Notes: generated by a model not told the origin, from the letters alone. A stretch of 64,000 nucleotides of DNA from Flaccisagitta enflata (GCA_965153355.1 OZ231127.1:39308001-39372000); one strand, 5' to 3'; shown: positions 21,333 through 34,936, numbered from the stretch's first letter. Numbers and translations: made by a program.

Positions 21333-22763
21333 TTTTTAGTCGCGGACTAGCGACTCTATTTATAAGAGGCTTTGTCCGTCCGTCGGTCCGTCTGTCCGTC
21401 TGTAGGGGTGATCGAGTTGAGAAAGTGCGAAAACGTGCATTTCCGCCCCAATTCACCTACACACTGCCCCAAATCCCACCACCACGAAAAATAAATACCC
21501 GTCATCCCCTATATCACCCCCTCATCACCGCCAATTCACCTACACACTGCCCCAAATCCCACCACCACGAAAAATAAATACCCGTCACCCCCCAATCACC
21601 CCCTCATCGCCGCCAATTCACCTACACACTGCCCCAAATCCCACCACCACGAAAAATGAATACCCGTCATCCCCCAATCACCCCCTCATCACCGCCAATT
21701 CACCTACACACTGCCCCAAATCCCACCACCACGAAAAATAAATACCCGTCATCCCCTATATCACCCCCTCATCACCGCCAATTCACCTACACACTGCCCC
21801 AAATCCCACCACCACAAAAAATAAATACCCGTAACCCCCCAATCACCCCCTCATCAACGCCAATTCACCTACACACTGCCCCAAATCCCACCACCACGAA
21901 AAATAAATACTCATCACCCCCAATCACCCCCTCATCACCGTAAATTCACCTACACACTGGCCCAAATCCCACCACCACAAAAAATATATACCCGTCAGCC
22001 CCCAATCACCCCCTCATCACCGCCAATTCACCTAAACACTGCCCCAAATCCCACCACCACAAAAAATAAATACCCGTCACCCCCCAATCACCCCCTCATC
22101 ACCGCCAATTCACCTACACACTGCCCCAAATCCCACCACCACGAAAAATAAATACCCGTCACCCCCCAATCACCCCCTCATCACCGCCAATTCACCTACA
22201 CACTGCCCCAAATCCCACCACCACAAAAAATAAGTACCCGTCACCCCCCATCACCCCCTCATCACCGCCAATACACCTACAAACTGCCCCAAATCCCACC
22301 ACCACGAAAAATAAATACCCGTCAACCCCAATCACCCCCTCATCACCGCCAATTCACCTACACACTGCCCCAAATCCCACCACCACGAAAAATGAATACC
22401 CGTCACCCCCCATCACCCCCTCATCACTGCCAATTCACCTACACACCACCACAAAAAATAAGTACCCATCACCCCCCAATCATCCCCTCATCACCGCCAA
22501 TTCACCTACACACTGCCCCAAATCCCACCACCACAAAAAGTAGATACCCGTCACCCCCAATCACCCCCTCATCACCGCCAATTCACCTCCACACTGCCCC
22601 AAATCCCACCACCACGAAAAATAAATACCCGTAACCCCCCAATCACCCCCTCATCACCGCCAATTCACCTACACACTGCCCCAAATCCCACCACTACGAA
22701 AAATAAATACCCGTCATCCCCCAATCACCCCCTCATCACCGCCAATTCACTGGTCTGCGACTG
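21333..22763 (+). mobile_element. HHE carrying an 82-bp minisatellite
   Basis: Head TTTTTAGTCGCGGACTAGCG, ACTC.., TATAAGAGGCTTTGTCC, GTCC/TGTC tract, GATCGAGTTGAGAAAGTGCG and GCATTTCCGCCCC lead straight into the array. After the array only GGTCTGCGACTG remains of the distal end, so the array probably grew from the interior of an HHE copy. Confidence 0.7.
21449..22751. repeat. 82-bp minisatellite, about 16 units
   Basis: Each unit contains CCAATTCACCTACACACTGC, CCCAAATCCCACCACCACGA, AAAATAAATACCCGTC and ATCACCCCCTCAT. Spacing is 82 bp (for example 21531 to 21613). One unit near 22440 has lost about 18 bp. Units differ by a few bases. Confidence 0.95.
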
Positions 22764-23069
22764 ATCATAGCATTATAAACTAATAAATATCAAAGAGTAT
22801 AAAGAACAAAACTCGATAAAAAGCACACAAAGAGTTAGCATAAAATCATAGTCAATTTATAGCAGCCATGTACGCCTTTAAACTGGTCTTGAAAGACTTC
22901 TCGTTCTGTATCATACAGTGTATGAATTTAATCTCGAGAGGGGGTAAGTTCCAATCATGTATGCCGTTAAAGAAAAAGTTTTTTTTTAAAGAATTTCCAC
23001 ATTGCCAATTTTAAGAACAAACAAGGCCGGATACACGGCTACAGAAGTCGCGTGCGGGTGGGCAGGGGC

Positions 23070-23941
<872 letters not shown>

Positions 23942-24379
23942 GGGCAGGGGCCATATTTAAGGTCACCAGACCATGTTGGCAGGAGCAGTGAGGTCAAAGA
24001 AATAAAATCATAAAAAAAAGTAAAGTGTGAACGACCGACCGACCAACCGACCGACCGACGGACAAAGCGGGTTGTGGAGTCGCGTGCACGCGACTAAAAA
24101 GTTGACAGCACTCCCTCGTGTACTATGACCATGGATTGCATTAACACGCGTGAAGTTCTTGTTTGAATTAATACGAAAGACATGAAGCAATCTAAAATAT
24201 TTTACACGATCTGACACAAAGAGCCATCCGAGACTTTTCAAATAAGTGAAATCATTATGTGCACGAAAGTCCAGGTCAAAAATAAATCTAGTCACTTTGC
24301 GTTGTAAAACATCTAGTTTTCTCCTACATTCCATCTTCACGGTGGTATACCAAGATGAGCAGCAGTTATTAAAGACCTT

Positions 24380-25066
24380 AGGGAGCTTAGGGAAGTACCG
24401 TGCAAAAATCCTTATATACTTCTGGAAATTTGCATGTCTGACTGCTTTTTCGCGTTTTTCAAAATTTTGCGAGCACCCCCTTCAAAAATATTTTCTTTTT
24501 CATATTTTTATGGGGACAAATACTGTTAAGACTAAACCGGTATAGTCAGTCTCACCAAAATGTAGGTGATAAATCATGGGGTATTTGTTAAGGTGCATAT
24601 CAAACTTTAGCTAACACAGGAATGCCCGCTATGGCTTTTTAAAATCTAGACCTTTTTTCCCAAAAGAAGGGCTAGTTTTAGTAAAAATTGTGTTATGACT
24701 GAACTGTGCATATTCAAACTACCACATTTTACTTAATGAAGTATAAGATAGCTCTGGAGGGTACAGTTAAGTCATGACACAATTTTTACCAAAACTAGCC
24801 CTATTCTGGGAAAATAGGCCTGGACCTTAAAAAACCATAGCGGGCATTCCTGTGTTAGCTAAAATCTGATATGCACCTTTTCAAACACCCCATTAATTTT
24901 GGTGACGCTGACTTTACAGCGTTTTTCTCCGGAAAAAAGAACATGAAAAAAATTGGTTTTCAAAAGGGGAATCGGAAATTGTGGTCACTGGTCAGTGCGA
25001 ATTTCCAGAGGTGTAATAGGAATTTTGCACGGCAGCTTGGTTTACGACATCAAGCTCCCCGACTAG
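24380..25066. mobile_element. Long palindromic element in the LINE
   Basis: GGGAGCTT..CCGTGCAAAAATCCT at the left is the inverse of AGGAATTTTGCACGG..AAGCTCCCC at the right. Deeper arms GCTAACACAGGAATGCCCGC and AAAACTAGCCCT also match their inverses, so almost the whole 0.68 kb can fold back. Boundaries are inferred from where the RT reading resumes. Confidence 0.7.
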
Positions 25067-25201
25067 TATAGTATGGTTGTACTAACGCAGAGCAGAGCGT
25101 CCTGCGAACAGAAGAATTCAACAGATACTTATTTCTGTATTAGAAAGACAGTCTAGATAAGATCTTTATGATACCAGTTTTGACATGTGCCACGGCCGCA
25201 A

Positions 25202-25204
<3 letters not shown>

Positions 25205-25296
<92 letters not shown>
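25205..25296. repeat. (CA)n(GA)n microsatellite
   Basis: About 76 bp CA followed by GA. Confidence 0.95.
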
Positions 25297-25834
<538 letters not shown>

Positions 25835-25949
25835 TGTTTTTAGTTGCGGACACGCAACTCTATAAGAGGCTTTGTCCGTCCGTCAGTCCGTTGGTCCGTC
25901 GGTAATGATCGAGTCAAAAAGTGGAAAAACAAGCGCTTTGGATACTTTT

Positions 25950-27584
25950 GGGCAGCGGCCCCGAAGGGGCCGATGACCCATGCTTTCACACAGGAGAAAA
26001 TTCTCCTTCTTCTTCTCCTCCTTCTCCGTCCGCCCCCTCGACCAGCCTTAAAGCCCAAAATCTAGCCTCGAGGCTCAATTGTCAGCCTCGAGGCTCATAT
26101 TCCAGCTTTGACGCTCAAATTCCAGCTGCAAGGCTCAAAATTGAGCCTTGAAGCCCAGAATCCAGCCTTTCCAGCCTCTCCAGCTTCTCCACTTCTTCTC
26201 CTCCTTCTATGTCCACCCCCTTGACCCTCAAATCTAGCTTTAAAGCCAACAGGTCGCCCAAGGGCAATATGTGGTCAGCGATACCCGTTGCCCTGCTTTG
26301 AGTGATTGTGAATTGGAGTGAGGGGAAGCAGGGCAGCGGCCCCGAAGGGGACAAAGTCCTGTAGAACACAGGGGGACTTTCGTTTGTCCTTCCTGAAGAA
26401 GTGGATGAGATGCTATACAGGCCTTCAAGAGCCTAAACTGAGGTCTAAGAAGGCTGATGTAAGGCCTGAAAATGCCAATCTGAAGCTTGAGAGGGCTGAC
26501 TTGAGGCTTGAGAGCGCTGGATTAAGGCTTGAAAGGTCAGAGAACTGATATGAAGCCTGAGAGCAATAAGTTGAGGCTTAGATAGCTGATTTGATGCCTG
26601 AGAGGCCTAATTTGAGGCCTGAGAGGCTAGGTTTGAGGCCTGATAATCTGGATTTGAGGCCTGAGAAGCCTAATTTGAGGCCTGAGAGGCCAGGTTTGAT
26701 GTCTGAAAGGTTGGATTTGGGGCCTGAGAGGCCGGATTTGAGGCCTGAGAGGCTGGATTTGGGGCCTGAGAGGCTGGATTTGAGGCCTGAGAGGCCAGAT
26801 TTGAGGCCTGTGATGCTGGATTTGAGGCTCAAGAGGCAAGATTTGAGGCCTGAGAGGCTAGATTTAAGGCTTGCGATGCTAGAATTGAGGCCTGAGAGGC
26901 CTGAGAGGCTGGATTTGAGGCCCAAGAGGCTGGATTTGAGGCCTGATAGGCCAGATTTTAGGCCTGAGAGGCCAGATTTCAGGTCTCAGAGGCCATAGTT
27001 GAGGCCTGAGGGGCTTGATGAGGGGGGACGAACGGACGAACTAACGGACGAACGAAAGTCCCCCTGTGTTCTACAGCACTTCGTCCCCTTCGGGGCCGCT
27101 GCCCAAAAATCCAGCTTTGAGGCTCAAATTCCAGCTTTGAGGCTCAAATTCCATCTGTGAGGCTCATATTCCAGCTTCAAGCCTCAAATTCCAACCTCCA
27201 AGCTTAAAATCCAGCCTCAAGGCTCAGAATCGAGCCTCAAAGCCCAGAATCCAGCCTTAAGGCTCAGATCCCAGTCCCAAGGCTCAAATCCAAGCCTCGA
27301 GGCTCAAATCCTAGCCTTGAGGCTCAAATCCTAGCCTCGAGGCTCAAATCCTAGCCTCAAGGCTCAAATCCTAGCCTGGAGGCTCAATTCCAAGCCTCAA
27401 AGCTCAAATCCCAGCCTTGAGGCTCAAATTTCAGCCTCAAGGCTCAAATCCCAGCCTCGAGGCCCAAATCCCAGCCTCAAGGCCCCAATTTCAGCCTTGA
27501 AGCTGCCCCTTTAACCACCTCACACCCACATTCACTCATAAAGGGGCAACGGGTACCGCTGCCCATCTAACGCTTTTGCGACTA
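25950..27584 (+). mobile_element. Outer GTA element, split by an inverted second GTA
   Basis: GGGCAGCGGCCCCGAAGGGG and a 20-bp array (AGCCTCGAGGCTCAA..) run to about 26249 and resume at 27105-27510. Then come CACACCCACATTCACTC, GGGGCAACGGGTACCGCTG and TTTTGCGACTA. The right inverted repeat is nearly lost (only GCTGCCCC). Confidence 0.8.
26250..27104 (-). mobile_element. Inner GTA element, reverse, with 21-bp array
   Basis: Inverse tail GGTCGCCCAAGGGCAATATG and ATACCCGTTGCCC, then GGGCAGCGGCCCCGAAGGGG, ACAAAGTCCTGTAGAACACA and GGGGGACTTTCGTT. About 25 units of AGGCCTGAGAGGCTGGATTTG (21 bp) follow, and then the inverse end AACGAAAGTCCCCCTGTG to GCTGCCC at 27104. The GACTTTCGTT variant is shared only by its own two arms. 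Confidence 0.85.
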
Positions 27585-27765
27585 TTTGTGTATGTTCCTG
27601 TGTGCGGGATAGAAATTGGGGTGTGAATGGGGGTTGGATGCCCCTGCCCACCCGTCCGCAACGATATAGTGACCCCGCGTCACTTGTTACTAGGAGGTCG
27701 GCTAAGTCTAAGATAACTTGAGGATTTCCCAATTCGATCATGTCATTTGTCATTCTCTTATTCTT

Positions 27766-27770
<5 letters not shown>

Positions 27771-27821
<51 letters not shown>
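27771..27821. repeat. (CT)n microsatellite
   Basis: Pure CT run of about 50 bp. Confidence 0.95.
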
Positions 27822-27824
<3 letters not shown>

Positions 27825-27889
27825 GTTCTCTCACGTTCACCGGGGTTGGGCGTGTTTCGATAGATGTGGCGTGGTTGGGTGCGACGTTT

Positions 27890-28015
27890 TGTCGTCTGCT
27901 ATTTCGACGTTGCATGTAACGCGCATGCGTACGCGCGCGCAAAGCCCGTGACTTTGCACGCGCGCGCGGTTTTCACATTTGCTCGCAGTGAAACGCGCGC
28001 AATTCGCGACTGCCG
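27890..28015. other. CpG-dense patch with two adjacent hairpins
   Basis: ACGCGCGCGCAAAGCCCGTG and CTTTGCACGCGCG can pair (about 27932-27967). The same GCGCGCG run can instead pair with CGCGCGC at 27993-28000 through TTTTCAC/GTGAAA. No known motif is identified. Confidence 0.5.
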
Positions 28016-28081
28016 TTTTTTTTCCTTTTCTTATTTACAATTCCATCGCAATTTTAATCTTTTAGTTGTTTTTAGCTTAGG

Positions 28082-28207
28082 AAAAAGTTAAAGAGAAAGA
28101 AAAAAAAAGAGAGAAAGAAAAAAGGGGAAAAAAGAGAGAAAAAAGATGGTATGAAAGAAAAAAAAGTGTCAAAAAAGCAAGAACATAAAAAATAAAAGTA
28201 TTCGAAG

Positions 28208-28278
<71 letters not shown>

Positions 28279-28350
28279 AAAAAAAAGAAAGAAAAAAGGA
28301 AAAAAAGAAAGAAAATAAGGTAGAATTAAAGATAAAAAGGTAGAATAAAA
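28082..28350. repeat. (GAAA)n microsatellite
   Basis: Pure GAAA at about 28208-28280 with degenerate flanks. Confidence 0.9.
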
Positions 28351-28631
28351 GAAAGAAACAAAAACATTGAAATCATGGCTCAAAACACGACGATGCATAG
28401 TTCTGCAGTCGACATTTTCTCTCTTTTTCACGCGATGGCTTTATTGGGAATATTCAAATGAAATTTTCTCTTTACGACAAGATCTGCCATTTTTCCTTTG
28501 CGACGTCAAAGATCGCGTGAATTCAATTTTCCTATTTACTCAGAAATCTAAATAGGCATCAGAGCTGAGATGCGCGTTGAGAAAACATATCAAGAAAACC
28601 TTTTTTTGACACGTGATTTTAAAAGCAGCTG

Positions 28632-28834
<203 letters not shown>

Positions 28835-28946
28835 ATGGCCGTTGTTGCGGCTGTTGGTGTGGCTGTTGTCTTATATCAATAGATCCTTGGATTCCAGTGT
28901 ATTCCTCGGAGAAAAAGTGTTCGACTTTCACAAACATCCGATAAAT

Positions 28947-29146
28947 GTTTTTAGTCGCGTGCGCGCGACTCTACAACCCGCTTTGTCCGTCGGTCGGTCG
29001 GTTGGTCGGTTGGTCCGTCACACTTTACTTTTTTTTATGATTTTATTTCTTTGACCTCACTGCTCCTGCCCAAATGTTCTGGCGACCTCAAATATGGCCC
29101 CTGCCCACCCGCACGCGACTTCGGTAACCGTGTATCCGGCCTTGTT
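28947..29146 (+). mobile_element. HHE, GTCGCG subfamily, complete
   Basis: TTTTTAG, hairpin AGTCGCG-TGCG-CGCGACT, CTACAACCCGCTTTGTCC, GGTC tract, ACTGCTCCTGCCC, CAAATATGGCCCCTGCCC, CACCCGCACGCGACT, CCGTGTATCCGGCCTTGTT. It is the empty-site reference for the 10-bp-duplication insertion. Confidence 0.9.
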
Positions 29147-30010
29147 TTCTTTCATTTTCCTATGAGAAAGTTGAAGATCAACCAATAAACCCGAAACGAA
29201 ATTGATACAGTACATGTGTATGTGTTTGTAAATTAGATAATTCTCTTTCATTTGGAGCCAAGCCAAACTCTGCAATCATTAATTTTCGTGCAAGATCCAA
29301 ATTGATTTTCTTTATGGGATCGATAATTCAACACCTGTAACACACTTATTGAAAAAAGGACTGGGAGCTACAGTAGATCTCGTCTGGACTTGAGATAACG
29401 GGGGCAAGCATTATGGGAGAACAAATGAAGCTAGGGGGCATTAAATTACCATTTTTCACAATTTTCCCGTCATACAATACTTGTTTTTACAGGTTTGCTG
29501 TAAAAAGTCCCAAAACTTGTCTATTTTTGAAGTATTTTTTGACAATTTGACCATCGTAATGGTGATGGAGGTTGTTGAATTTTCAGTATGTTGTAAAATC
29601 AAAGCAGAACTTTTTATTATTATGAAAAAGAATTTCAAAATTTTGGCATATCATAACAATATCATAACCATATGACCTTTTTTGGGATAAAAAAGTGTGC
29701 AACATTTTTTTTGGCAAAACGGAGGTCGCAAAAATTTGGAGGTGGTCGTTTTTTTTTCTTTTAGCGTATTTTTACCTGTTTGACATCTGCCCGCTATTGT
29801 CAGTTCTCACTCGTCACTTGTCGCCGCACTGTACCCGTCCTTCCCTACACTCCATAAGAATACGGATTATTGCAGGCAAGTAATTACCAATGAATATGAC
29901 GTTTTCTTTCTCAACACTGAGGCAAAATCAATCAATCATCACGCGCTGATTCCATTCTTGCAAAGTGATCAAATCCGATCCGTTCGTAATTCCATTTGTG
30001 TCTTTTTCTC
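29147..30010. other. No gene; one half of a CAGTAGAT-type MITE
   Basis: TACAGTAGATCTCGTCTGGA at 29369 followed by ATAACGGGGGCAAGCATT is one end of the MITE family seen at 33534. No opposite end was found. The rest is AT-rich without features. Confidence 0.5.
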
Positions 30011-30013
30011 TCA

Positions 30014-30251
<238 letters not shown>

Positions 30252-30284
30252 CTCTCCTCTTTAGTATTTCAAAAGGTATATATA

Positions 30285-30355
30285 GGTGGCTTGAGCAAGT
30301 TAAAGTGTCGTTAGGGGCTTATTTCCCATCAGGGTGGGATTTGGCGGTCTGTGGT
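30285..30355. repeat. Copy of a dispersed repeat (CCCATCAGGGTGGGAT)
   Basis: CATCAGGGTGGGATTTGGCG with AAAGTGTCGTTAGGGGC is the inverse of two tandem units inside the GTA element at 36970-37113. Confidence 0.55.
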
Positions 30356-30448
30356 ATGTGAGACTCTGTTCCGGCGGTCCATTCCTCTGTTACACACAAG
30401 TGTATTCGGAACTTCCGGCGAGTCTAGGTTCAAAACGTCTTCTATGAA

Positions 30449-30596
30449 AACAAGGCCGAATACACGGCCAATACCAGTCGCGGACGGGCGGGCAGGGGTG
30501 GAAACCCGTGTTTCCACACTTTTCAACTCGGTCATCCCGAACGGATGGACGGACGGACCGACGGACGGACAAAGCCTCCTATAGAGTCTGTGACTA
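30449..30596 (-). mobile_element. HHE, mixed GTCGCGGAC type
   Basis: AACAAGGCCGAATACACGGC, CCAGTCGCGGACGGGCGGGC, GACGGACC tract, AAGCCTCCTATAGAGTC. The head hairpin is degenerate (TGTGACTAAAG). Confidence 0.8.
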
Positions 30597-30762
30597 AAGA
30601 TTGTATGGAATGAATGTCAATTTGTTGACTATCGCTTCTTCATTCGCTTCCGTTTAAATCATCTCTGATTACATTACTGATAGTCCGGAACCGTTGAAAC
30701 GATCGGCGCTGGTTCTGTCATCTCGATTTATTCTTGTTCCCAGTATACCATATATTTCTTAT

Positions 30763-31371
30763 GTCGAGGTGCAAACGAAGGAAAAATTAGAGGAGTCATA
30801 ACATTTTTTCCAATATTCTAGATTTTACAAATCTAGACTTTTTTCATCAAAGAATATCATTGTTATGTTATATTATTTTTACTTTTGCATAGAAAATCAT
30901 TTGTAGATAAAAAAAGAGTGCTGAGCAAGTGAAAAGGGGAGAAAAAAGAAGGAAATCTATAGAAAATTTTATTTTGCAACTTGACTTGTCTTAGGGAAAA
31001 TTCTAAAACTACTTCTAAATGCAAAATTTTGCATTTTCAAAAACATGGCCTCATTCTAAGAACATATAAGATAAGGGCCATGTTCTTAGAAATGCAAAAT
31101 TGTTCAATTTGTTCAAGTCTTAGAATTTTCCCTTCACAGGTTTTGAATTTTTGCTCTTTTATTTTTAAAGAAATTTATTATTTCCAGTAATTCTTTCTTG
31201 TCTTTGTCAATAAAACAAAGAAACGCCTTTATTAAACTAGGGTTTCTTTTACTAATTAGATAACATAAAACTACAAAATTACAAACTTCATTAAAAAAAT
31301 CATAAAATAGTTAAAAATAGAGTTATGAAAAGAGACTGAAACCGAAATTTTATCTATATTTGCACCTCGAC
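30763..31371. mobile_element. Long palindromic MITE flanked by TTAT
   Basis: GTCGAGGTGCAAA ends inverse to TTTGCACCTCGAC, with TTAT on both outer sides. Inner arms TTAGGGAAAATTCTAA and AAATGCAAAATT match inversely, centred near 31067. It is 609 bp with no ORF. Confidence 0.7.
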
Positions 31372-31639
31372 TTATATGTTTTTTCAAAGCTAAAAAAAAA
31401 AACAAGGCCAACGCCCATAAGTCGCCTGCGCTTAACGTTAACCAAATCACAAATATCCAGTTTGACTTTATAGCATTGTGTATATTCAAGACTTACACTT
31501 TTTAACAATTTAAATTTTTCAAACCCATATTAACCCTTTTTTAACTAACTCTAATTTTTGTCCCTCTCAGGGCTTTCATCATTTCCTATCAATCTTATCA
31601 CTTAAAACGCTTTTTAATTCTAACACAAACGTATTGTGA

Positions 31640-31683
31640 TCCACTCGGCCTCGGCGCACCTATTGGCCTACTTGGCCTTGTTT
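31640..31683 (+). mobile_element. HHE distal end only
   Basis: GGCGCACCTATTGGCCTACT, TGGCCTTGTT: GGTGCGCC-subfamily end without a head upstream. Confidence 0.6.
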
Positions 31684-31726
31684 AAAAAATCTCCCGTTTT
31701 TTCTAGAATATTTTGGTGCCTTTCGC

Positions 31727-31985
31727 TTTTTCGTCGCGTGCTACGCGACTCTATCAGCCACTTTTCGGTCCATCCGTCGGTCCGTCGGTCGGTCCGTCCG
31801 ACCGTCACAAAGTCGTTTTAAAGGCTTTTTATTGCGTTTTTAATGTCTATGAACAGTGGAGAAGAAGTTCGGAGTAGTAAATAGCTGTTTAGAATGTTTT
31901 TTTGAAAAGAAATTGTTTGTCTGTCTGTCTGCCTGAATGTTTTTGGAAGTGCCGACGCACGTGACATAGGTCTGATGACCTTGTT
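31727..31985 (+). mobile_element. HHE, GTCGCG head, atypical distal end
   Basis: CGTCGCGTGCTACGCGACTC, GTCC/GGTC tract and GACGCACGTGAC, then GGTCTGATGACCTTGTT, which also forms a hairpin. Confidence 0.5.
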
Positions 31986-33337
31986 TTGATTCCCTGTGAC
32001 AGCGCAGGTTAGTCTATTGATCGATCTTCCTCAAATTGCTTTGCTGTGTATATATATTTGTCATCGTGTGTGTGTGTAAAAGAGTCAAGGTTTGAGTGTG
32101 AGCATAGGTTGGTCTGCTTGTCTGTGTGTGTGTGTGGGGGGGGGGGGGGTTCTGAGTTTCAGCGTGGTCCTGCATGTTTGTGGATGAATCCAAAATTTTC
32201 TCCGTTGCTTTTCATAACCGCGCGCCACTTTTTAGTCGTGCTCGTGGCCTTGTTCCTCTTAACACCCACGCTTCCTCCGTTGTAATCATCTCGTTTGCCT
32301 AGCTGCGCTTGCCTTCCTTCTTTTGAGTCGTTTATTTTCCCTTTTCTATCGTTGTTGACATATTACTGTCCCCCGTTGACATTTCCGTTTGCCCGTAAAC
32401 GGTCTCACTGAGCATCTCTGTCAGTTCAGCCATCTCTGTCAGTATATCGAGATGGCAGATCAGTCCGTTGTGGGTATGTCATGGGTATTGGGTGAGATAC
32501 TGTTAGTACATTATGCAGGAGATAATTCCCACGTTTTTGTACAACGGTTGCTAGTTGTTATTGAAGCTATCGCATGAATACCATCTTGGAAAAAAATCTT
32601 CCTTTTTTTTTATTCGCGGACAAGCGACTCCATAAGAGGCCGTCCGTCTGTCCGCCCGGAATGCAAAAACCGCTGGCAATTTAGAAATATTTCCTACCGA
32701 CCGACACGGAAAGGTGTAGAGTCCAATGTCCGTGTTTCTTATCTCGCAAGCAGTCTGGAAAGCAGTCACTCCAAGCCAAGGCACCTCTAGAAGCTCTACA
32801 AATCTGCCCGATGAATGTGGGCTGTCATTTACAAAATAACTTGAAATCGAATCCTACTCAGTATTCATTTCTTTTGTCAATAAATGCATTATATCATAGT
32901 GATAAGCGGAAGATTTATTATTCCAAGTTACAACATTTTTCCAAGTTACTACATTTTTCTTATTCCCTTTTCATTCCTTTATTTGAAGGATATCTGCTTT
33001 CTCATGAGAGTCACATTTGATGTTTTTATTGTATAAAAATTCTCTCCGGATTTCACTCCTTTATTTGATGGAAAAACTGCATTCACATGGAAGTCACGTA
33101 TTATATGATGTTTTTTTTGTAAACCAAGGTCTTCAGACCAACGTCACGTGCATCGGCACAAAAGGTCGACCAGACAGACAGACAGTCAGACAGACATAGA
33201 AAGACAGACAGTTTGACTAAAATTCTTAATTTCTTAAATAAATTTTGAATTTGATGTCTACTCCTCGATCCTCCAAGGCTCTGCTCTAAAGTTAAATGAA
33301 ATGAAGAACACGAAAAAAAGGCCTTTTAAATGACATA
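31986..33337. other. No gene; head-to-head HHE scraps
   Basis: ATTCGCGGACAAGCGACTCC at about 32611 and an inverse GGTGTAGAGTCCAATGTCC at about 32710 suggest two HHE heads facing each other. GT-rich and G-rich patches lie at 32068-32150. No gene is recognised. Confidence 0.45.
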
Positions 33338-33432
33338 GTGACGGACCGACAGACGGATCAATGGACGGACGGATGGATGGACGGACGAACCATATAGTGT
33401 TTATAGAGTCGTGTAGGACGCGATTGAATTTA
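33338..33432 (-). mobile_element. HHE head fragment
   Basis: GACGGACCGACAGACGG tract, TATAGAGTCGTGTAGGACGC, GATTGAA. Confidence 0.55.
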
Positions 33433-33533
33433 AAAGCATCATAAGTCCGCCGATGTTTTTATTGTGTGAAAACTTCATATGTAACTCAAATGGAAAACAA
33501 TACATCCAGTTTTGGGTATCACATACAGTAGAT

Positions 33534-34003
33534 CTCGTCTAGACTTGAGATAACGGGGGCAAGCATTGTAGAAAAGTAAATGAAGTCAAGGAAGTGATTT
33601 TTGAAACAGACTAAAAAAGGGATGATTTATTGTCCATGATATCTGGTTGCCATGGAAACACAAATCTATGTATTTTCGCTAAAATATCAATATTTTGAGA
33701 ATTTTTTTGTGGGAACATTTTTAAAATCACATTTGCAACGGCCAAACAAGCAACATTCTTACAGAACATTCTGTGGGAAAGTTGTAGCAAATTTGATTTT
33801 AAGCAATGTTCCCTTAAAAAAATCTCTCAAAATATCGATATTTTAGCGAAAATACATGGAAATGTATTTCCATGGCAACCAGCTATCATGGGGAATTAAG
33901 CATCTTTTGATTATTCTATAATCCAAATATTGCTCCCCTTCCTTCATTCGTTTTTCCATAATGCTTGCCCCCAATATCTCAAGTCTAGACGAGATTTACT
34001 GTA
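33534..34003. mobile_element. Palindromic MITE, TACAGTAGATCTCG ends
   Basis: TACAGTAGATCTCGTCTAGA, CTTGAGATAACGGGGGCAAG at the left and the inverse at 33965-34003. The interior is also palindromic (TGGTTGCCATGGAAA.. and TTTCCATGGCAACCA; ATTTTCGCTAAAATATC and its inverse). TA flanks. Confidence 0.8.
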
Positions 34004-34502
34004 CATGTATTTGGAAAGCCTGTCTAAATTTTTGATTTGATTGATTTGTTTAGATCTTATGATAAATCAAAGACAAGGTATCATAGATTTTCAAATGACT
34101 CTTAAAATCATCTTTTATCATATCGATATTCTTTAAATTGAGTTTGAACTAATTAAAATCTATAATCTTTGGAAAACCCTTCAAAATAATTTCCATTTGA
34201 CTCAAATTTTGAGTCATATCTGTCTAAAATTTATATTGATTTAAGAGAAAAACATCCTTTTTTTGATACCTTATCTTTGTTTTATCATAGAATTTAAACA
34301 AACCTTTCAAACTCCTTGGACTTGGTGGTAACCTCTTCATTTTTTGAACCTCTTTCAAATGCTCTCGACAGAAACCTGAAAAAATTGATTTCAAGTCAGT
34401 TCAAGATGAAATTCAGCTTGTATCTTTTTTTATGCATCGCACTGTAGTTCATAGACAGAGCCGATATTGTCCGAAAATTTAGAATGGCTTTCAAAATACA
34501 TG
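34004..34502. other. No gene recognised
   Basis: AT-rich, with loosely inverted TTTAGATCTTATGATAAA-like segments. Nothing firm. Confidence 0.45.
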
Positions 34503-34767
34503 TACAGTAGATCTTGTCTAGACTTGAGATAACGGGGGCGAGCATTGTAACAAAACAATTGAAGCCAGAGGAGTGATATTTCGAACATAGATTAATTAAG
34601 GGATGCTTTATTGCCTATGATAGCTGGTTGCCATGGAAACAACCAGCTATCATGGGGAATTAAACATCCTTTGATTAGTCTATGATGAAAATATCCCTCC
34701 CCTGCCTTCATTCGTTTTTCCACAGTGCTTGCCCCCGTTATCTCAAGTCTAGACGAGATCTACTGTA
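34503..34767. mobile_element. Palindromic MITE, same family, short form
   Basis: TACAGTAGATCTTGTCTAGA to TACTGTA, 265 bp. The centre is a tight hairpin GATAGCTGGTTGCCATGG/AACAACCAGCTATC. It lacks the 200-bp inner part of the copy at 33534. Confidence 0.8.
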
Positions 34768-34936
34768 TATGATTCCCAAAATTGGATGTGTTGCATCGTT
34801 GATGTCTCTGAAAAAATCATATGTGACTCACATGAGGCAAGGACTTAGAACCAACATTCTTTTATTTTTGATGACAAATTTCGTTCAGTATCAAATTATA
34901 AATGTATACTTTACCGCAACTAGCGCCTTCTTTAAG

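Larger units (their letters stand above)
25836..27688 (+). mobile_element. HHE, GTTGCGGAC subfamily, host of two nested GTA elements
   Basis: Head TTTTTAGTTGCGGACACGCA, ACTCTATAAGAGGCTTTGTC, tract, GATCGAGTCAAAAAGTGG and GGATACTTTT, then GTA. After the GTA the HHE resumes TTTGTGTATGTTCC, GGGGTTGGATGCCCCTGCCC, GTCCGCAAC, GTGACCCCGCGTCACTTGTT. The copy at 56634 shows the empty junction GAATACTTTTTGTGCATG. Confidence 0.85.

Noticed and set aside
27105-27510. RNA polymerase III B-box resemblance in GTA units (GGCTCAAATCC)
   Set aside because: The match is loose, tandem and without an A box at proper distance. It follows from the monomer sequence and is not evidence for transcription.
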